Positions 44,708-52,966 are shown, numbered from the stretch's first letter. The stretch: DNA of 54,368 nt from Syntrophus sp. PtaU1.Bin005 (GCA_002067745.1 MVRU01000010.1:1-54368); one strand, 5' to 3'. A program made the numbers and translations. The notes: generated from the sequence alone by a model not told the origin.

Positions 44708-45933
44708 TTTCTCTTCCCTCGACCATTAAAATTTCTTTTCGGGCCCTCCGTGTGAACAAGATGCGTTCCGTCCTCACCATGCTGGGAATCATCATCGGCG
44801 TGGGGGCCGTCATCGCCATGCTGGCTGTTGGGGCCGGTGCGAGCCATCGGATCTCCGGGCAGATTGCAAGCATGGGGAGCAACCTGCTCCTCGTTCTTCC
44901 GGGGAGCATGACGGCGGGTGGATTGAGGCTGGGGGCCGGAACGCGGGCCACTCTGAATATCGGGGATGCAGAGACGATCGTCAAAGAGTGTCCGGCGGTG
45001 ACGGCAGTTGCTCCAATCCTGAACGGCGCGGCCCAGGTGGTTTACGGGGATTCGAACTGGGCGACAGCCATTTTCGGTACCATGCCGGAAATACTGACCG
45101 TTCGGGACTGGAACCTGGCATCCGGCCGTTTCTTCAATGATCAGGATATCCGGAACGCCACAAAAGTGGCCGTTCTCGGGCAGACGGTCGTAGGCAGCCT
45201 CTTTGGAAACATGGACCCTGTCGGCTCCATTATCCGGATCAAGAAGGTTCCCTTCACGGTTATCGGCGTCCTGGAAAGCAAAGGACAGTCGGCCATGGGG
45301 CAGGATCAGGACGACATCATCTACATTCCCATATCGACGGCCCAGAAGAAAATATTCGGGGTGACCATCCCCGGCATGGTGCGCTCCATCCTGGTCAAGG
45401 CCGGAAGCTCCGATGACCTCACGGCGTCGGAACGGCAGATCACGGAACTCCTCCGGCAGCGGCATCGCATCGGAGAGCAGCAGGAGAATGATTTCACGGT
45501 GCGGAATCTCACCCAGATCATGCAGGCTGCAGAAGAGTCCTCGAGGGTGATGGCCCTTCTGCTGGGTGCCGTCGCCTCCGTATCGCTTCTGGTCGGCGGC
45601 ATCGGAATCATGAACATCATGCTGGTTTCGGTGACGGAACGGACCAGAGAAATCGGGATCAGGATGGCCGTCGGCGCGAAAACCTGGGATATCCGCTTTC
45701 AATTCATCATCGAAGCACTGACCCTTTCGTTGACCGGTGGGATACTGGGAATTCTCCTTGGAATTGCCGCTTCCGAAGCCCTGTCTGCACTGGCCCAATG
45801 GCCTACCGTCATATCTTCGCTGTCCATTCTCCTGGCCTTTGGATTTTCCGGCCTCGTGGGGATCTTTTTCGGATTCTATCCCGCATACAAAGCTTCCCGG
45901 CTCAATCCCATTGAAGCCCTCCGCTATGAATAA
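44704..45933 (+). CDS. MacB-type ABC transporter permease (FtsX-like)
   Basis: A 409-residue permease of the type VII ABC (mechanotransmission) class. It has one N-terminal helix (M-L-G-I-I-I-G-V-G-A-V-I-A-M-L-A-V), a large periplasmic MacB-PCD domain (about 50-270) and three C-terminal helices with the FtsX pattern (S-L-L-V-G-G-I-G-I-M-N-I-M-L-V-S-V-T-E-R-T-R-E-I-G). The cytoplasmic end P-A-Y-K-A-S-R-L-N-P-I-E-A-L-R-Y-E is characteristic. It overlaps the ATPase gene (ATGA), so the two are coupled and act with the MacA-like and TolC-like proteins. Confidence 0.94.
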   Translation: MISLPSTIKISFRALRVNKMRSVLTMLGIIIGVGAVIAMLAVGAGASHRISGQIASMGSNLLLVLPGSMTAGGLRLGAGTRATLNIGDAETIVKECPAVTAVAPILNGAAQVVYGDSNWATAIFGTMPEILTVRDWNLASGRFFNDQDIRNATKVAVLGQTVVGSLFGNMDPVGSIIRIKKVPFTVIGVLESKGQSAMGQDQDDIIYIPISTAQKKIFGVTIPGMVRSILVKAGSSDDLTASERQITELLRQRHRIGEQQENDFTVRNLTQIMQAAEESSRVMALLLGAVASVSLLVGGIGIMNIMLVSVTERTREIGIRMAVGAKTWDIRFQFIIEALTLSLTGGILGILLGIAASEALSALAQWPTVISSLSILLAFGFSGLVGIFFGFYPAYKASRLNPIEALRYE

Positions 45934-46332
45934 GCCCCGCAGAAGTGATCCGACCCGTGCGATCTTTTTTGAGGCGACGGGATCGTGACAGCGTCGCGGT
46001 GTCCACGGCTGTCAATTTTAGGCAGAAGTGCGATGCCCTTGACGGAGGTCTGCCTTTGACCCCTGTCCTCAAAAAAGATTTATTTTGTGTTTCTGTATGA
46101 TATAATTTTCTATCCTGAGAACAGGATGCTTTTGACAGGGGGCAGAATCATTCTTAACGCTTCGATTCATGAAAGCCGTTTACACCGGGGCTGAGCGTTG
46201 TTTTCAATTCCTGGTACTGCGAAGAGTTTCTGCGGTAACAATCGCCTTTATGGGGTCACATTGGCCGTGCACCCGGTGCGCGACTGCCGAAAGCTCAAGA
46301 TTCCTGAATGATCGAAAAAAGGAGGGTGGTTG
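45934..46332 (+). other. Intergenic leader upstream of the HD-domain gene
   Basis: 399 bases with no convincing gene. It contains a perfect extended -10 promoter (46098-46106), then at the predicted transcript start a 6-bp hairpin ATCCTG-AGAA-CAGGAT (46112-46127), then about 205 bases of untranslated leader. The hairpin could protect the 5' end of the mRNA. Confidence 0.5.
46098..46106 (+). promoter_or_regulatory. Extended -10 promoter for the HD-domain gene
   Basis: TGATATAAT is a perfect extended -10 (TGnTATAAT). No good -35 is found 16-18 bases upstream, as is usual for this promoter class. The predicted start is near 46113, about 220 bases before the gene. Confidence 0.6.
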
Positions 46333-47478
46333 ATGAAAGCCTACAGTTTGACGGAATTTCTCACGACTTCAGCCTTATTGAACTACCAGTTGTGTTCGAA
46401 GCAGCTGAACTGGGACAGCATCACGATGGTGATCCTTGAGGGTAGACCGATCTCCACAGAGGATCAGAACATCTTGTCCCAGGTATTCGATTATCTGAGC
46501 AATGTCTATGGAAAAATGGAACGGAACCTGGGGCCTCTTTCCATTTTACATCCGATCCGGGCCACGGCCTTGTTGTGCCGGGCTTCAGAGAAGATCGACC
46601 TGCTGGACATGATGACCTGCCTTCTTCATGATACGTTCGAAGATTTCAAGCCGGCACAGTTCAAGGATTCGGATTGGATCAACCTGGATACGGCGTTTCA
46701 ATCCTTCCTGCTGGCCCTGCCGGAACTCGATCAGAGGCGCTTAAGGGAGCAGCTGCAATGGCTGACCAAAGAACCTTCCGAGAACTATTATCATTATATC
46801 GGCCATCTGCTTGATGAAGCCGGTGGCAGGCCACCGGTCGTCAGGGTCAAGCTTGCAGACCGGCTGGACAACACGCTGGATATGCGCATTGATCTTCAGG
46901 ACCCCATGCAGGGCGTGGACTTCTTTGAAATCGCCTTTCAGACGGTCTTTACCAATACCTATAAGGGCTATCTGCCCGGCAAGCCCCATCAACCCACCGT
47001 GATTCTCAACGGCGCGCAGCGGCTCTACCAGCTCTTCAAAAATATTCTCCTGCTTTCGCTCATCCGGCAGAAAAAGGCGGCAAAGGACGACGAGATCGCC
47101 CGGGCGCTCTTCGAAGCTCTCGCGCAGGCCAGCATGATGGAGGCCCAGCGGATTGCCCTGCATGTCTTCGGATACCATGATCCGGACACGGCAAAATTCC
47201 GGGGAATCCTCATGGATACGATGGCCTACTCACAATCGGGCGGATTTGACCAAGTGACTCCGCCCAATCCGACATCCCGCCTGAACGGATTGCTCATGAC
47301 CGTCTTCGATCAGCCGGAGCGCGAATCACGCAAGGAACAGCTCAAGGGTCTCTACAACGACAAGGCGTTCATGATTGAAGTCGCCGTCGCCTTTGTCATC
47401 ATTTTTCTGAACTTTATGAATGATCCCGATTATTATATTCATGGAATCAGCGCGGAAGGGGTTCGACCGGAACTGTAG
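46333..47478 (+). CDS. Stand-alone HD-domain protein of the RSH (SpoT hydrolase) type
   Basis: A 381-residue protein whose residues about 65-185 match the (p)ppGpp hydrolase domain of RelA/SpoT proteins: His73 (L-H-P-I-R-A-T), His99-Asp100 and Glu103-Asp104 (L-L-H-D-T-F-E-D), and K-L-A-D-R-L-D-N (173-180) with the Asn that contacts the nucleotide. No synthetase, TGS or ACT domain follows. The C-terminal 200 residues are unrecognised and contain a hydrophobic stretch near the end (I-E-V-A-V-A-F-V-I-I-F-L-N-F). It could be a small alarmone hydrolase or another nucleotide phosphohydrolase. The start follows a GGAGGG site. It is monocistronic. Confidence 0.7.
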   Translation: MKAYSLTEFLTTSALLNYQLCSKQLNWDSITMVILEGRPISTEDQNILSQVFDYLSNVYGKMERNLGPLSILHPIRATALLCRASEKIDLLDMMTCLLHDTFEDFKPAQFKDSDWINLDTAFQSFLLALPELDQRRLREQLQWLTKEPSENYYHYIGHLLDEAGGRPPVVRVKLADRLDNTLDMRIDLQDPMQGVDFFEIAFQTVFTNTYKGYLPGKPHQPTVILNGAQRLYQLFKNILLLSLIRQKKAAKDDEIARALFEALAQASMMEAQRIALHVFGYHDPDTAKFRGILMDTMAYSQSGGFDQVTPPNPTSRLNGLLMTVFDQPERESRKEQLKGLYNDKAFMIEVAVAFVIIFLNFMNDPDYYIHGISAEGVRPEL

Positions 47479-47581
47479 GACAACGCGTCATCCCATGAAA
47501 AACGGACCGGCATGCAAGGCCGGGCCGCCTCTGCCTTCGCGGAGTTCCCCTTTCATGAGGGACTCCGTAACTTGTACCTGC

Positions 47582-48862
47582 TCACTTCCCGTGTGAAGCG
47601 GACACTGCCCGGTTTGCCGTGGCGATGGCCTGATGGGCCAGATCGACGGACTGTCCCAGCGTGTTGAGGACCTGCGCTGGATTGTGAAAGCCCATACTGT
47701 TTTCCGCCGAGACGATATCCCAGTACCACTGGGCCCTTCGGAGAAGCTCCCGGGCATTTTCAAGCTCGGCTCCATTGACGCGGGAATCAGCCGCAGCTTT
47801 GGCGATCGCCTCGTGGGCCCGGCTCACCGTGGACCCCGCCCTGAGCTGCATGTCCCACACGTGGCGCTGGGTCGTCTTTACGCGCGCCATCAGCCAGTCC
47901 TTGCTCTGCGTATGGCAGGTCCGGCAGGATTCCTCAACGGTCCGCATGGGGCTCGTCACCCAGTGGCTTGAATATTTCCGTCCGCTCTCTCTCAGAAAGG
48001 GCATATGGCAGTCGGCGCAGGCGACGCCCGCCATCCCGTGAGTGCCCGTGCTCCAGGTTTCGTAGTCGGGATGCTGTGCCTTGAGCATTTTTGTCTGCGA
48101 ATCAGGATGGACCCAGTCCTGGGTAAAACCGGCCGGCTTTTCGGCATAATAGGCGTACATCTGTTCCGGCTGGAGCCCCTTGTTCCAGGGAAAGACCACG
48201 CGGTACGTTTCCGGCTCGAAATAGTATTCCACATGGCATTGGCCGCAGACGTAGCTGCGCATCTCCGCCCTGGAGGCCTTGCGGACATCGATGCCCTTTT
48301 TGGCCAGGGCCTCGATAAAGGCGGGATTCATCACCCGGAGGTTCATCGTTTTCGGGTCATGGCAATTGCTGCAGGTAATGGGATGCTTCAGGGTCGGAAG
48401 CAGATCCGTCAGGGGCGTCCTGGCATATGCCCAGCCTTTATCCTTGAAGATGCCGCCGATCTGCGCCGTCTTGCAGGTCATGCAGGCGCCCGTGGTCTTT
48501 GGGGTCAAGCGTTCCGTCTCACGGAGATCCTCGAGGGCATAGGGATGGCCGCGGTCTTCCGTGTAGTCCTTGCTGAACCCCATTCCCTTGAAGTTCATGA
48601 GGTTCGCCGGCTCCATGACGGCCTTCTGTGTTTTCTCACTACCGCCGAACCCCGTCGGCGATGGGGCCATTTCACGATTCTTTAAATAACCCTGGTATTG
48701 TAGAGGATAGGCCTTTCCCCATTCAGCCGGATCATGGACGCCTTCTGGAATGCTGACCCGCTTGATTCCATCTTCCGGAGAAAAAAGCCAGACCCGGGCA
48801 ACGATAAAAACGCCCAACAGGACGGCAAGGGCAATCCCTGAAAAGACGATCTTTTTAATCAT
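47582..48862 (-). CDS. nrfA: Cytochrome c nitrite reductase catalytic subunit NrfA
   Basis: Pentahaem enzyme that reduces nitrite to ammonium (six electrons) on the periplasmic face. The 426-residue protein has a signal anchor, the active-site haem motif with Lys, C-M-T-C-K (127-131), and four CxxCH sites (164-168, 206-210, 282-286, 313-317). Active-site neighbours C-G-Q-C-H-V-E-Y-Y-F and T-H-G-M-A-G-V are present. It is somewhat shorter than the E. coli enzyme. The ATG at 48862 follows AAGGGGAC and lies within the last codons of nrfH, so the two genes overlap by 8 bases and are coupled. Confidence 0.96.
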   Translation of the reverse strand: MIKKIVFSGIALAVLLGVFIVARVWLFSPEDGIKRVSIPEGVHDPAEWGKAYPLQYQGYLKNREMAPSPTGFGGSEKTQKAVMEPANLMNFKGMGFSKDYTEDRGHPYALEDLRETERLTPKTTGACMTCKTAQIGGIFKDKGWAYARTPLTDLLPTLKHPITCSNCHDPKTMNLRVMNPAFIEALAKKGIDVRKASRAEMRSYVCGQCHVEYYFEPETYRVVFPWNKGLQPEQMYAYYAEKPAGFTQDWVHPDSQTKMLKAQHPDYETWSTGTHGMAGVACADCHMPFLRESGRKYSSHWVTSPMRTVEESCRTCHTQSKDWLMARVKTTQRHVWDMQLRAGSTVSRAHEAIAKAAADSRVNGAELENARELLRRAQWYWDIVSAENSMGFHNPAQVLNTLGQSVDLAHQAIATANRAVSASHGK

Positions 48863-49319
48863 GAAGCAGTCCCCTTTCCGGCAATTTTTGGCCATGAACA
48901 AGACGGCGATGACAGGACGTGCAGCTTCCCTGCGGATTTTCAACCATGAAGGAGTTTTCCACCGCGGCTCGGTGGCAGCGCAGACAGTTGCTGTCAGCGA
49001 TGTTCCTGCCTTGCTCGGACAGGGTAATCGCCGCCGGATAATCCCGGAGCGTTTCGTGGTAGACGTCCGAAAGGCCGGCCTTGGCCTTATAGGCAAATCG
49101 TGTCAGTGCATTGGCCGCGGGCATGTGGCATTCGATGCACGTAAAGGAGCTGTGGAGAGAGCGCTGCCACTGCTTGTGGACATCGCCCATGCTGTGGCAG
49201 CTTGCGCAGAATTCCGAAGTTCCCGCGTAATGATACGCTCCCGCCATCAGGCCCGTTAGAAGCAGCCCTGTCAGGATGCCGGCCAAGAGGATGGTTATCG
49301 TTTTTTTATGCCTGCACAT
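48855..49319 (-). CDS. nrfH: Cytochrome c nitrite reductase small subunit NrfH
   Basis: Membrane-anchored tetrahaem quinol dehydrogenase (NapC/NirT family) that feeds electrons from menaquinol to NrfA. The 154-residue protein has one N-terminal helix (I-T-I-L-L-A-G-I-L-T-G-L-L-L-T-G-L) and four haem motifs: C-A-S-C-H, C-I-E-C-H, C-L-R-C-H and C-T-S-C-H. The Met-ligand region S-C-H-S-M-G-D typical of NrfH is present. A start at 49343 is also possible. It precedes nrfA in the order found in delta- and epsilonproteobacteria. Confidence 0.95.
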   Translation of the reverse strand: MCRHKKTITILLAGILTGLLLTGLMAGAYHYAGTSEFCASCHSMGDVHKQWQRSLHSSFTCIECHMPAANALTRFAYKAKAGLSDVYHETLRDYPAAITLSEQGRNIADSNCLRCHRAAVENSFMVENPQGSCTSCHRRLVHGQKLPERGLLHD

Positions 49320-49796
49320 GGCCCCGGGAAATTCCCTTCCCATTTCATAAGGGGTTCAACTGCTCCAGCGAAACGATACGAGTGATATGCACCTTTTTTA
49401 TAGCCATTTCCAAACATTCGGTCAACGGTAAATATCCCTGGATGAATTTAAACGGATGAATATAAACAAATTTTTGCATTCCTTTGGTAAAATAAACGGC
49501 CGGCAGCGCGTTCACTCCAATGGTGAGAAGAAGCATTACCAGGCGTAGCGCCTGTCTGCCGAGAGCCCTGTTTAAACGCAGGGCCGGCGTTGGACCTGAT
49601 GACCCAAGAGCGCCCTGCTTCAAAAACATCAGGCTTCCTTGGCTGTCAGCAAACAATGCGATGGAGCGTTTCAACGTGTCAGGACCGGGTCCGTCCTGCT
49701 CTTTGCTTTCATCGATCCCTTTCTGAGAAAGGGGGGATATGATCCTGGCAGGATAACCTGCGGAAGAACCAATCAACCTTTGTCAAGGAGGGGCGT
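49320..49796. other. Region upstream of nrfH
   Basis: 477 bases without a gene I would assert. A minus-strand frame (49345-49776) encodes a mixed 143-residue sequence ending right before nrfH; its last third (starting M-Q-K-F-V-Y-I-H) looks the most protein-like but has no good ribosome site. Near the right end is a perfect dyad, CCCTTTCT-G-AGAAAGGG (49717-49733), a possible operator. The nrf promoter should be in this interval. Confidence 0.4.
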
Positions 49797-49905
49797 ATGA
49801 AATCATGGGCAAAGGTTCTGTGGGCCGTTGGTGGCGGAATGCTGTTCACCGTATCCGTCTCGTTGGCAGGAGATCCCCCGCTTGCCTGTAATGCCCTGGT
49901 GACGA
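49797..49905 (+). pseudogene. Possible remnant of a secreted-protein gene (signal peptide only)
   Basis: An ATG with a near-ideal ribosome site (AAGGAGGGGCGT before it) starts a convincing signal peptide: K-S-W-A-K-V-L-W-A-V-G-G-G-M-L-F-T-V-S-V-S-L-A-G-D. After about 35 residues the frame loses coding character and then runs antisense into the SYLF lipoprotein gene to 50288. The other two frames stop quickly. The best reading is a truncated or decayed gene; a very short secreted peptide is less likely. Confidence 0.35.
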
Positions 49906-50038
49906 CAATGCCATCGTCAGAATTGTCCGTCACGCAGGGCAATGAAGGCTTCAGCCCTTCTTTTATTTCCGCTGTCCGTCCATCGGGATCAGGTCCCCGG
50001 CAGCGGCGGCACTCTGTTTATGCCTGCCGGGTCGGGGA

Positions 50039-50605
50039 TTATCGCGCCAGCTTCGTGAATTTCGAACCGGAAATCGATACACCCGCCATGAGACCTTTCT
50101 GGCCGAAGACGAAACCGACAATCGGATCTCTGATTTTTGTCGTGTCTACGGATCCCTCGGCGCCTATATTGGCCATCGCCACCGTTCCATCAACGCCGGC
50201 CTGCCATCCTGTGCTGGAGCGGAATTTATCCAGGGCTTCCTTTTCCATGAAGACCAGAATGATGTCCTTCTGCTGGGCTCCGACCTGAAGGCCGAAGGAG
50301 CCGCCGGCGAGGCTGTAGTAATCCACGCTATTCCCGCCAATTCTCAGGGCGCCTTCGCCATACTGACCTCCGACGAAAAACCCTCCCTGGATCACATTGG
50401 GTACAATAAGGACGCCCTTGGCCGACGCGAGAAACTCGGATGCGCCTTTGACATCCCTGGTAAAACGGTCCAGGGTGGCATTGACGTTTAGATCAATTTC
50501 ATTCGTGCTGGAACCGGAATGGATGCGAGCCGGTGCGCAGGACACAAGGGTGGCCAGCAGCATCAGAATGAGCAGACCGAAAATCAGCGTACGGTTCTTT
50601 TTCAT
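50039..50605 (-). CDS. SYLF (YSC84-type) domain lipoprotein
   Basis: A 188-residue lipoprotein. The signal peptide (L-I-F-G-L-L-I-L-M-L-L-A-T-L-V-S-C) ends in a lipobox Cys at about residue 23. The mature part is the SYLF/YSC84 lipid-binding fold: A-K-G-V-L-I-V-P-N-V-I-Q-G-G-F-F-V-G-G-Q-Y, Y-S-L-A-G-G-S-F-G-L-Q-V-G-A-Q and a Gly-rich end. Bacterial members are periplasmic with an unknown role, possibly in envelope lipid handling. The start has an AAAGGAG site. Confidence 0.9.
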   Translation of the reverse strand: MKKNRTLIFGLLILMLLATLVSCAPARIHSGSSTNEIDLNVNATLDRFTRDVKGASEFLASAKGVLIVPNVIQGGFFVGGQYGEGALRIGGNSVDYYSLAGGSFGLQVGAQQKDIILVFMEKEALDKFRSSTGWQAGVDGTVAMANIGAEGSVDTTKIRDPIVGFVFGQKGLMAGVSISGSKFTKLAR

Positions 50606-51017
50606 GGCAGCTACTCCTTTCTACGAATTTTTGGTGAAAGAAATGGTTGAGGGAAAACTTCCATGTTGACGACATGGGGCTCCGATCAGGTACAATCGTT
50701 ACGGGGTATTGATCACCTCCTTTCCAGAAGCCTCGGCGTTTGCGGGCGGCAAGGGGAGAAATGGTTGCAACGTATTCCTGGCTCCGAATAGAGGATCAGG
50801 ACAGTGGTGACAGCGGCAGCGACAGATGGAAGTCGGGGAAGGGGACAGCAGCGGGGATCAGGAGCGGAAGTCATTTTTGATGGTGATCCTGTCTGGAGTC
50901 ATCAGAACGTCCTTTTTCCCTTACATTGAGACCTTGAATATAAGAGAAGGGGGCATGGGTGTCAAGACGATTTCTGCCCCGGGACAGGGGCCGCCTTGCC
51001 TTTTATGAAGCAGAACC

Positions 51018-51046
51018 TTGACTTGCGAAGAACAACATCCTATTAA
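51018..51046 (+). promoter_or_regulatory. Distal promoter upstream of flavoredoxin-rubredoxin gene
   Basis: TTGACT (51018-51023), a 17-base spacer and TATTAA (51041-51046), followed by an AT-rich stretch. The predicted start is near 51053, about 300 bases before the gene. Confidence 0.45.
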
Positions 51047-51195
51047 GAATAAATACTAAATAAAAAGCGGAAAAAGGGGCTTGAGGTTCTTTAAACTCGG
51101 TGACCGAAAAATTCGAACCAAAACCTGCTGGACCGCGCTGGTCCCGCGATGGGATTTCATCGATCGGAAGGCGATATTGGGAAGAAACCTCTTGT

Positions 51196-51224
51196 TTGAA
51201 AATTTCAAGAAAGTCCGTTAGATT
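51196..51224 (+). promoter_or_regulatory. Proximal promoter upstream of flavoredoxin-rubredoxin gene
   Basis: TTGAAA (51196-51201), a 17-base spacer and TAGATT (51219-51224). The predicted start is near 51231, about 125 bases before the gene. Confidence 0.45.
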
Positions 51225-51355
51225 AGGAGACAGATTTCACGCAGGCCATAACGGCCGGGTATGTCCCCGCGGCGAAATGACGTTAGAATACCGCGCCATG
51301 GGTATGGCGGAGGCGCAGCGACTTCAAGGAGGTTACCTGGATCATGGAGACAACG

Positions 51356-52063
51356 ATGGATCGAAAGGCTTTGTACGACATCAGCTATGGGCTTTATGTC
51401 ATTACCTCGATTGCGGACGGCAGAATGAACGGGCAGATTGCCAATACGGTTTTCCAGGTCAGCAGTACGCCGGCAAAAATTGCCGTGAGCATCAACAAGG
51501 AAAATCTCACCCATGAATACATCCTGAAAAGCGGTGTTCTGGCGGTGTCGACCCTGGGGCAGGAAACCCCGCTTCCCTTCATCGGGCTCTTCGGCTTTAA
51601 ATCAGGGCGCGAGATCGACAAGCTGTCCCAGTGCGCCTACGTTCAGGGTGCAACGGGATGCCCCTGTGTCACCGACCATGCACTGTCGTATATGGAAGGA
51701 AAGGTGGTTGCTTCCGCCGACGGCGGGACGCATACGGTCTTCATCGTGGAGCTTGCGGCGGCGGCCGTCCTGAAAAAGGGTACGCCGCTGACCTATGCCT
51801 ATTATCAGGAGGTAAAAAACGGAAAAGCCCCCAAAACCGCCCCGACCTATAAGGAAGCGGCGGCAGAAAACGCTTCGAAAACAACAGAAAAGGAGAGTTC
51901 AATGAAAAAGTATGAGTGTGGAATTTGCGGCTACATCTATGACCCGGAAGCGGGTGATCCGGAGAACAATATCCCCGCCGGGACGCCCTTTGACAAGCTT
52001 CCCGACGAGTGGACCTGTCCGATCTGCGGAGCCGGCAAGGAAGACTTCAGCGAAGTAGCCTGA
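51356..52063 (+). CDS. Flavoredoxin-rubredoxin fusion (high-molecular-weight rubredoxin type)
   Basis: A 235-residue fusion. Residues 1-155 are an FMN-binding flavin reductase-like (flavoredoxin) domain ([18 protein letters not shown]). An Ala/Lys/Thr-rich linker follows, then a rubredoxin (183-235) with C-G-I-C-G and C-P-I-C-G iron ligands. Similar fusions (Hrb in Moorella) reduce A-type flavoproteins that detoxify nitric oxide or oxygen. The start at 51356 has GGAG 6 bases upstream; 51344 is an in-frame alternative. An internal start with a strong ribosome site (see 51902) should also yield free rubredoxin. Confidence 0.92.
   Translation: MDRKALYDISYGLYVITSIADGRMNGQIANTVFQVSSTPAKIAVSINKENLTHEYILKSGVLAVSTLGQETPLPFIGLFGFKSGREIDKLSQCAYVQGATGCPCVTDHALSYMEGKVVASADGGTHTVFIVELAAAAVLKKGTPLTYAYYQEVKNGKAPKTAPTYKEAAAENASKTTEKESSMKKYECGICGYIYDPEAGDPENNIPAGTPFDKLPDEWTCPICGAGKEDFSEVA
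51902..52063 (+). CDS. Possible separately translated rubredoxin from internal start
   Basis: The ATG at 51902, in frame within the fusion gene, is preceded at 7 bases by AAAGGAGAG, a stronger ribosome site than that of the main start. It would give a 53-residue rubredoxin starting [10 protein letters not shown], the exact size and N-terminus of free-standing rubredoxins. The two Cys pairs are at residues 6/9 and 39/42. Independent translation is an inference from the site; an alternative is that the site is left over from an ancestral separate gene. Confidence 0.5.
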   Translation: MKKYECGICGYIYDPEAGDPENNIPAGTPFDKLPDEWTCPICGAGKEDFSEVA

Positions 52064-52258
52064 TGGTACCAAGGCGGTCCGCCGGTGCGCAACCGGCGGG
52101 CCGCCTTCCGGGAACCCGATGCGGTTTTGCTCTCCTCCCGGAGAGTTCGGATGTTCAGGGCGATCAAAGGGGCCTGTCGTACGGACCTTTGAAGAAAAGC
52201 GGCAACGGACCGAAACCGGGCGACATGACCGGAGCCGTTCCGAGGGGGCACGCCCCGG

Positions 52259-52696
52259 TCATCTTCCGAAGCCCAGCGCCAACTGAATATCCTTTGGAAT
52301 ACTCATCATCAGTTCCATGTCCGGCAATTTTACAGCCACCTGCTCACCGTGGCCCCGAGTGCAGATCCGCCCGGTATCCGCCAGCCGGATTTCAAAATCC
52401 AAAACCACCTTGAAGCGGGCTTCGACGACCGTGGCCCTGCAGAGGAAGTCATCCCCGTGGCGAAGGGGATGGACGTATTTGATCGAAGTCCGGATGATGG
52501 GATATATGAACGGGCTGTCGCCACGGACTCCATAAAGGTCAACCCCGAGGCTTTCGAACAGGGCCGATCGGGCCACATCGAAATATTTAAGATAGTTGCC
52601 ATGCCAGACCACCCCCATTGGATCGAGGTCGTGGAAGGGAACCGTCATTTGAACTACAATGCTCGGATAGCTGTCTTTGCGGGAGATCGAACGCAT
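52259..52696 (-). CDS. Acyl-CoA thioesterase-like hotdog protein (4HBT family)
   Basis: A 145-residue hotdog-fold protein of the YbgC/4-hydroxybenzoyl-CoA thioesterase family. The active-site segment is H-D-L-D-P-M-G-V-V-W-H-G-N-Y-L-K-Y-F, with the conserved Asp (D-P-M-G), followed by the R-T-S-I-K-Y-V-H-P-L-R core. It probably hydrolyses an acyl-CoA; the substrate is unknown. The ATG at 52696 has GGAG upstream. It is monocistronic between convergent and divergent genes. Confidence 0.88.
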   Translation of the reverse strand: MRSISRKDSYPSIVVQMTVPFHDLDPMGVVWHGNYLKYFDVARSALFESLGVDLYGVRGDSPFIYPIIRTSIKYVHPLRHGDDFLCRATVVEARFKVVLDFEIRLADTGRICTRGHGEQVAVKLPDMELMMSIPKDIQLALGFGR

Positions 52697-52854
52697 CACG
52701 GCTCCATTCTTCCGGATCGACGGACTTTGTCGAAAGGCCGGATTTCATGCGGGGGAAAGCGGGTCTTTTCTCTCGGGATTCTGCTATCACATAAAGAACG
52801 CATTTGGCAACAGGACAAATTGCGGCTTTATTCCCCTGGACCGGCGGTGTATTG

Positions 52855-52883
52855 TTGACATAAGTCTATGGTGTTCTTATAGG
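52855..52883 (+). promoter_or_regulatory. Sigma-70 promoter for the tdh-kbl genes
   Basis: A perfect TTGACA (52855-52860), a 17-base spacer and TATAGG (52878-52883). The predicted start is near 52890, about 77 bases before the first gene of the pair. Confidence 0.6.
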
Positions 52884-52966
52884 TTCCAAGATGCCGGGAT
52901 GCTGACGTCCCTTAGCGTGGACAGGCGGTTTAGAGAGGCGGATGCGGTATCCCTTGGGAGACGGGA

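Larger units (their letters stand above)
50606..51355. other. Intergenic region between SYLF lipoprotein and flavoredoxin-rubredoxin
   Basis: 750 bases between divergent genes, without a convincing gene. Visible items are a 6-bp hairpin CCATGT/ACATGG (50661-50677), the sequence GATCACCTCCTTTC (50711-50724), which equals the anti-Shine-Dalgarno 3' end of 16S rRNA, and two promoter-like elements on the plus strand (51018-51046 and 51196-51224). The stretch 51035-51065 is notably AT-rich. A short RNA starting at 51053 is possible but unsupported. Confidence 0.45.

Noticed and set aside
49345-49776. Minus-strand frame of 143 codons just upstream of nrfH
   Set aside because: TTG start, no ribosome site, mixed composition and no recognisable domain; kept only as a note in the region entry.
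50711-50724. Possible 16S rRNA gene end
   Set aside because: Only 14 bases match; the preceding sequence has none of the conserved 16S 3' helix, so it is not an rRNA gene.
50826-51008. A 60-codon frame in the SYLF-rubredoxin gap
   Set aside because: No ribosome site or recognisable pattern, and it lies in a region with other non-coding character.
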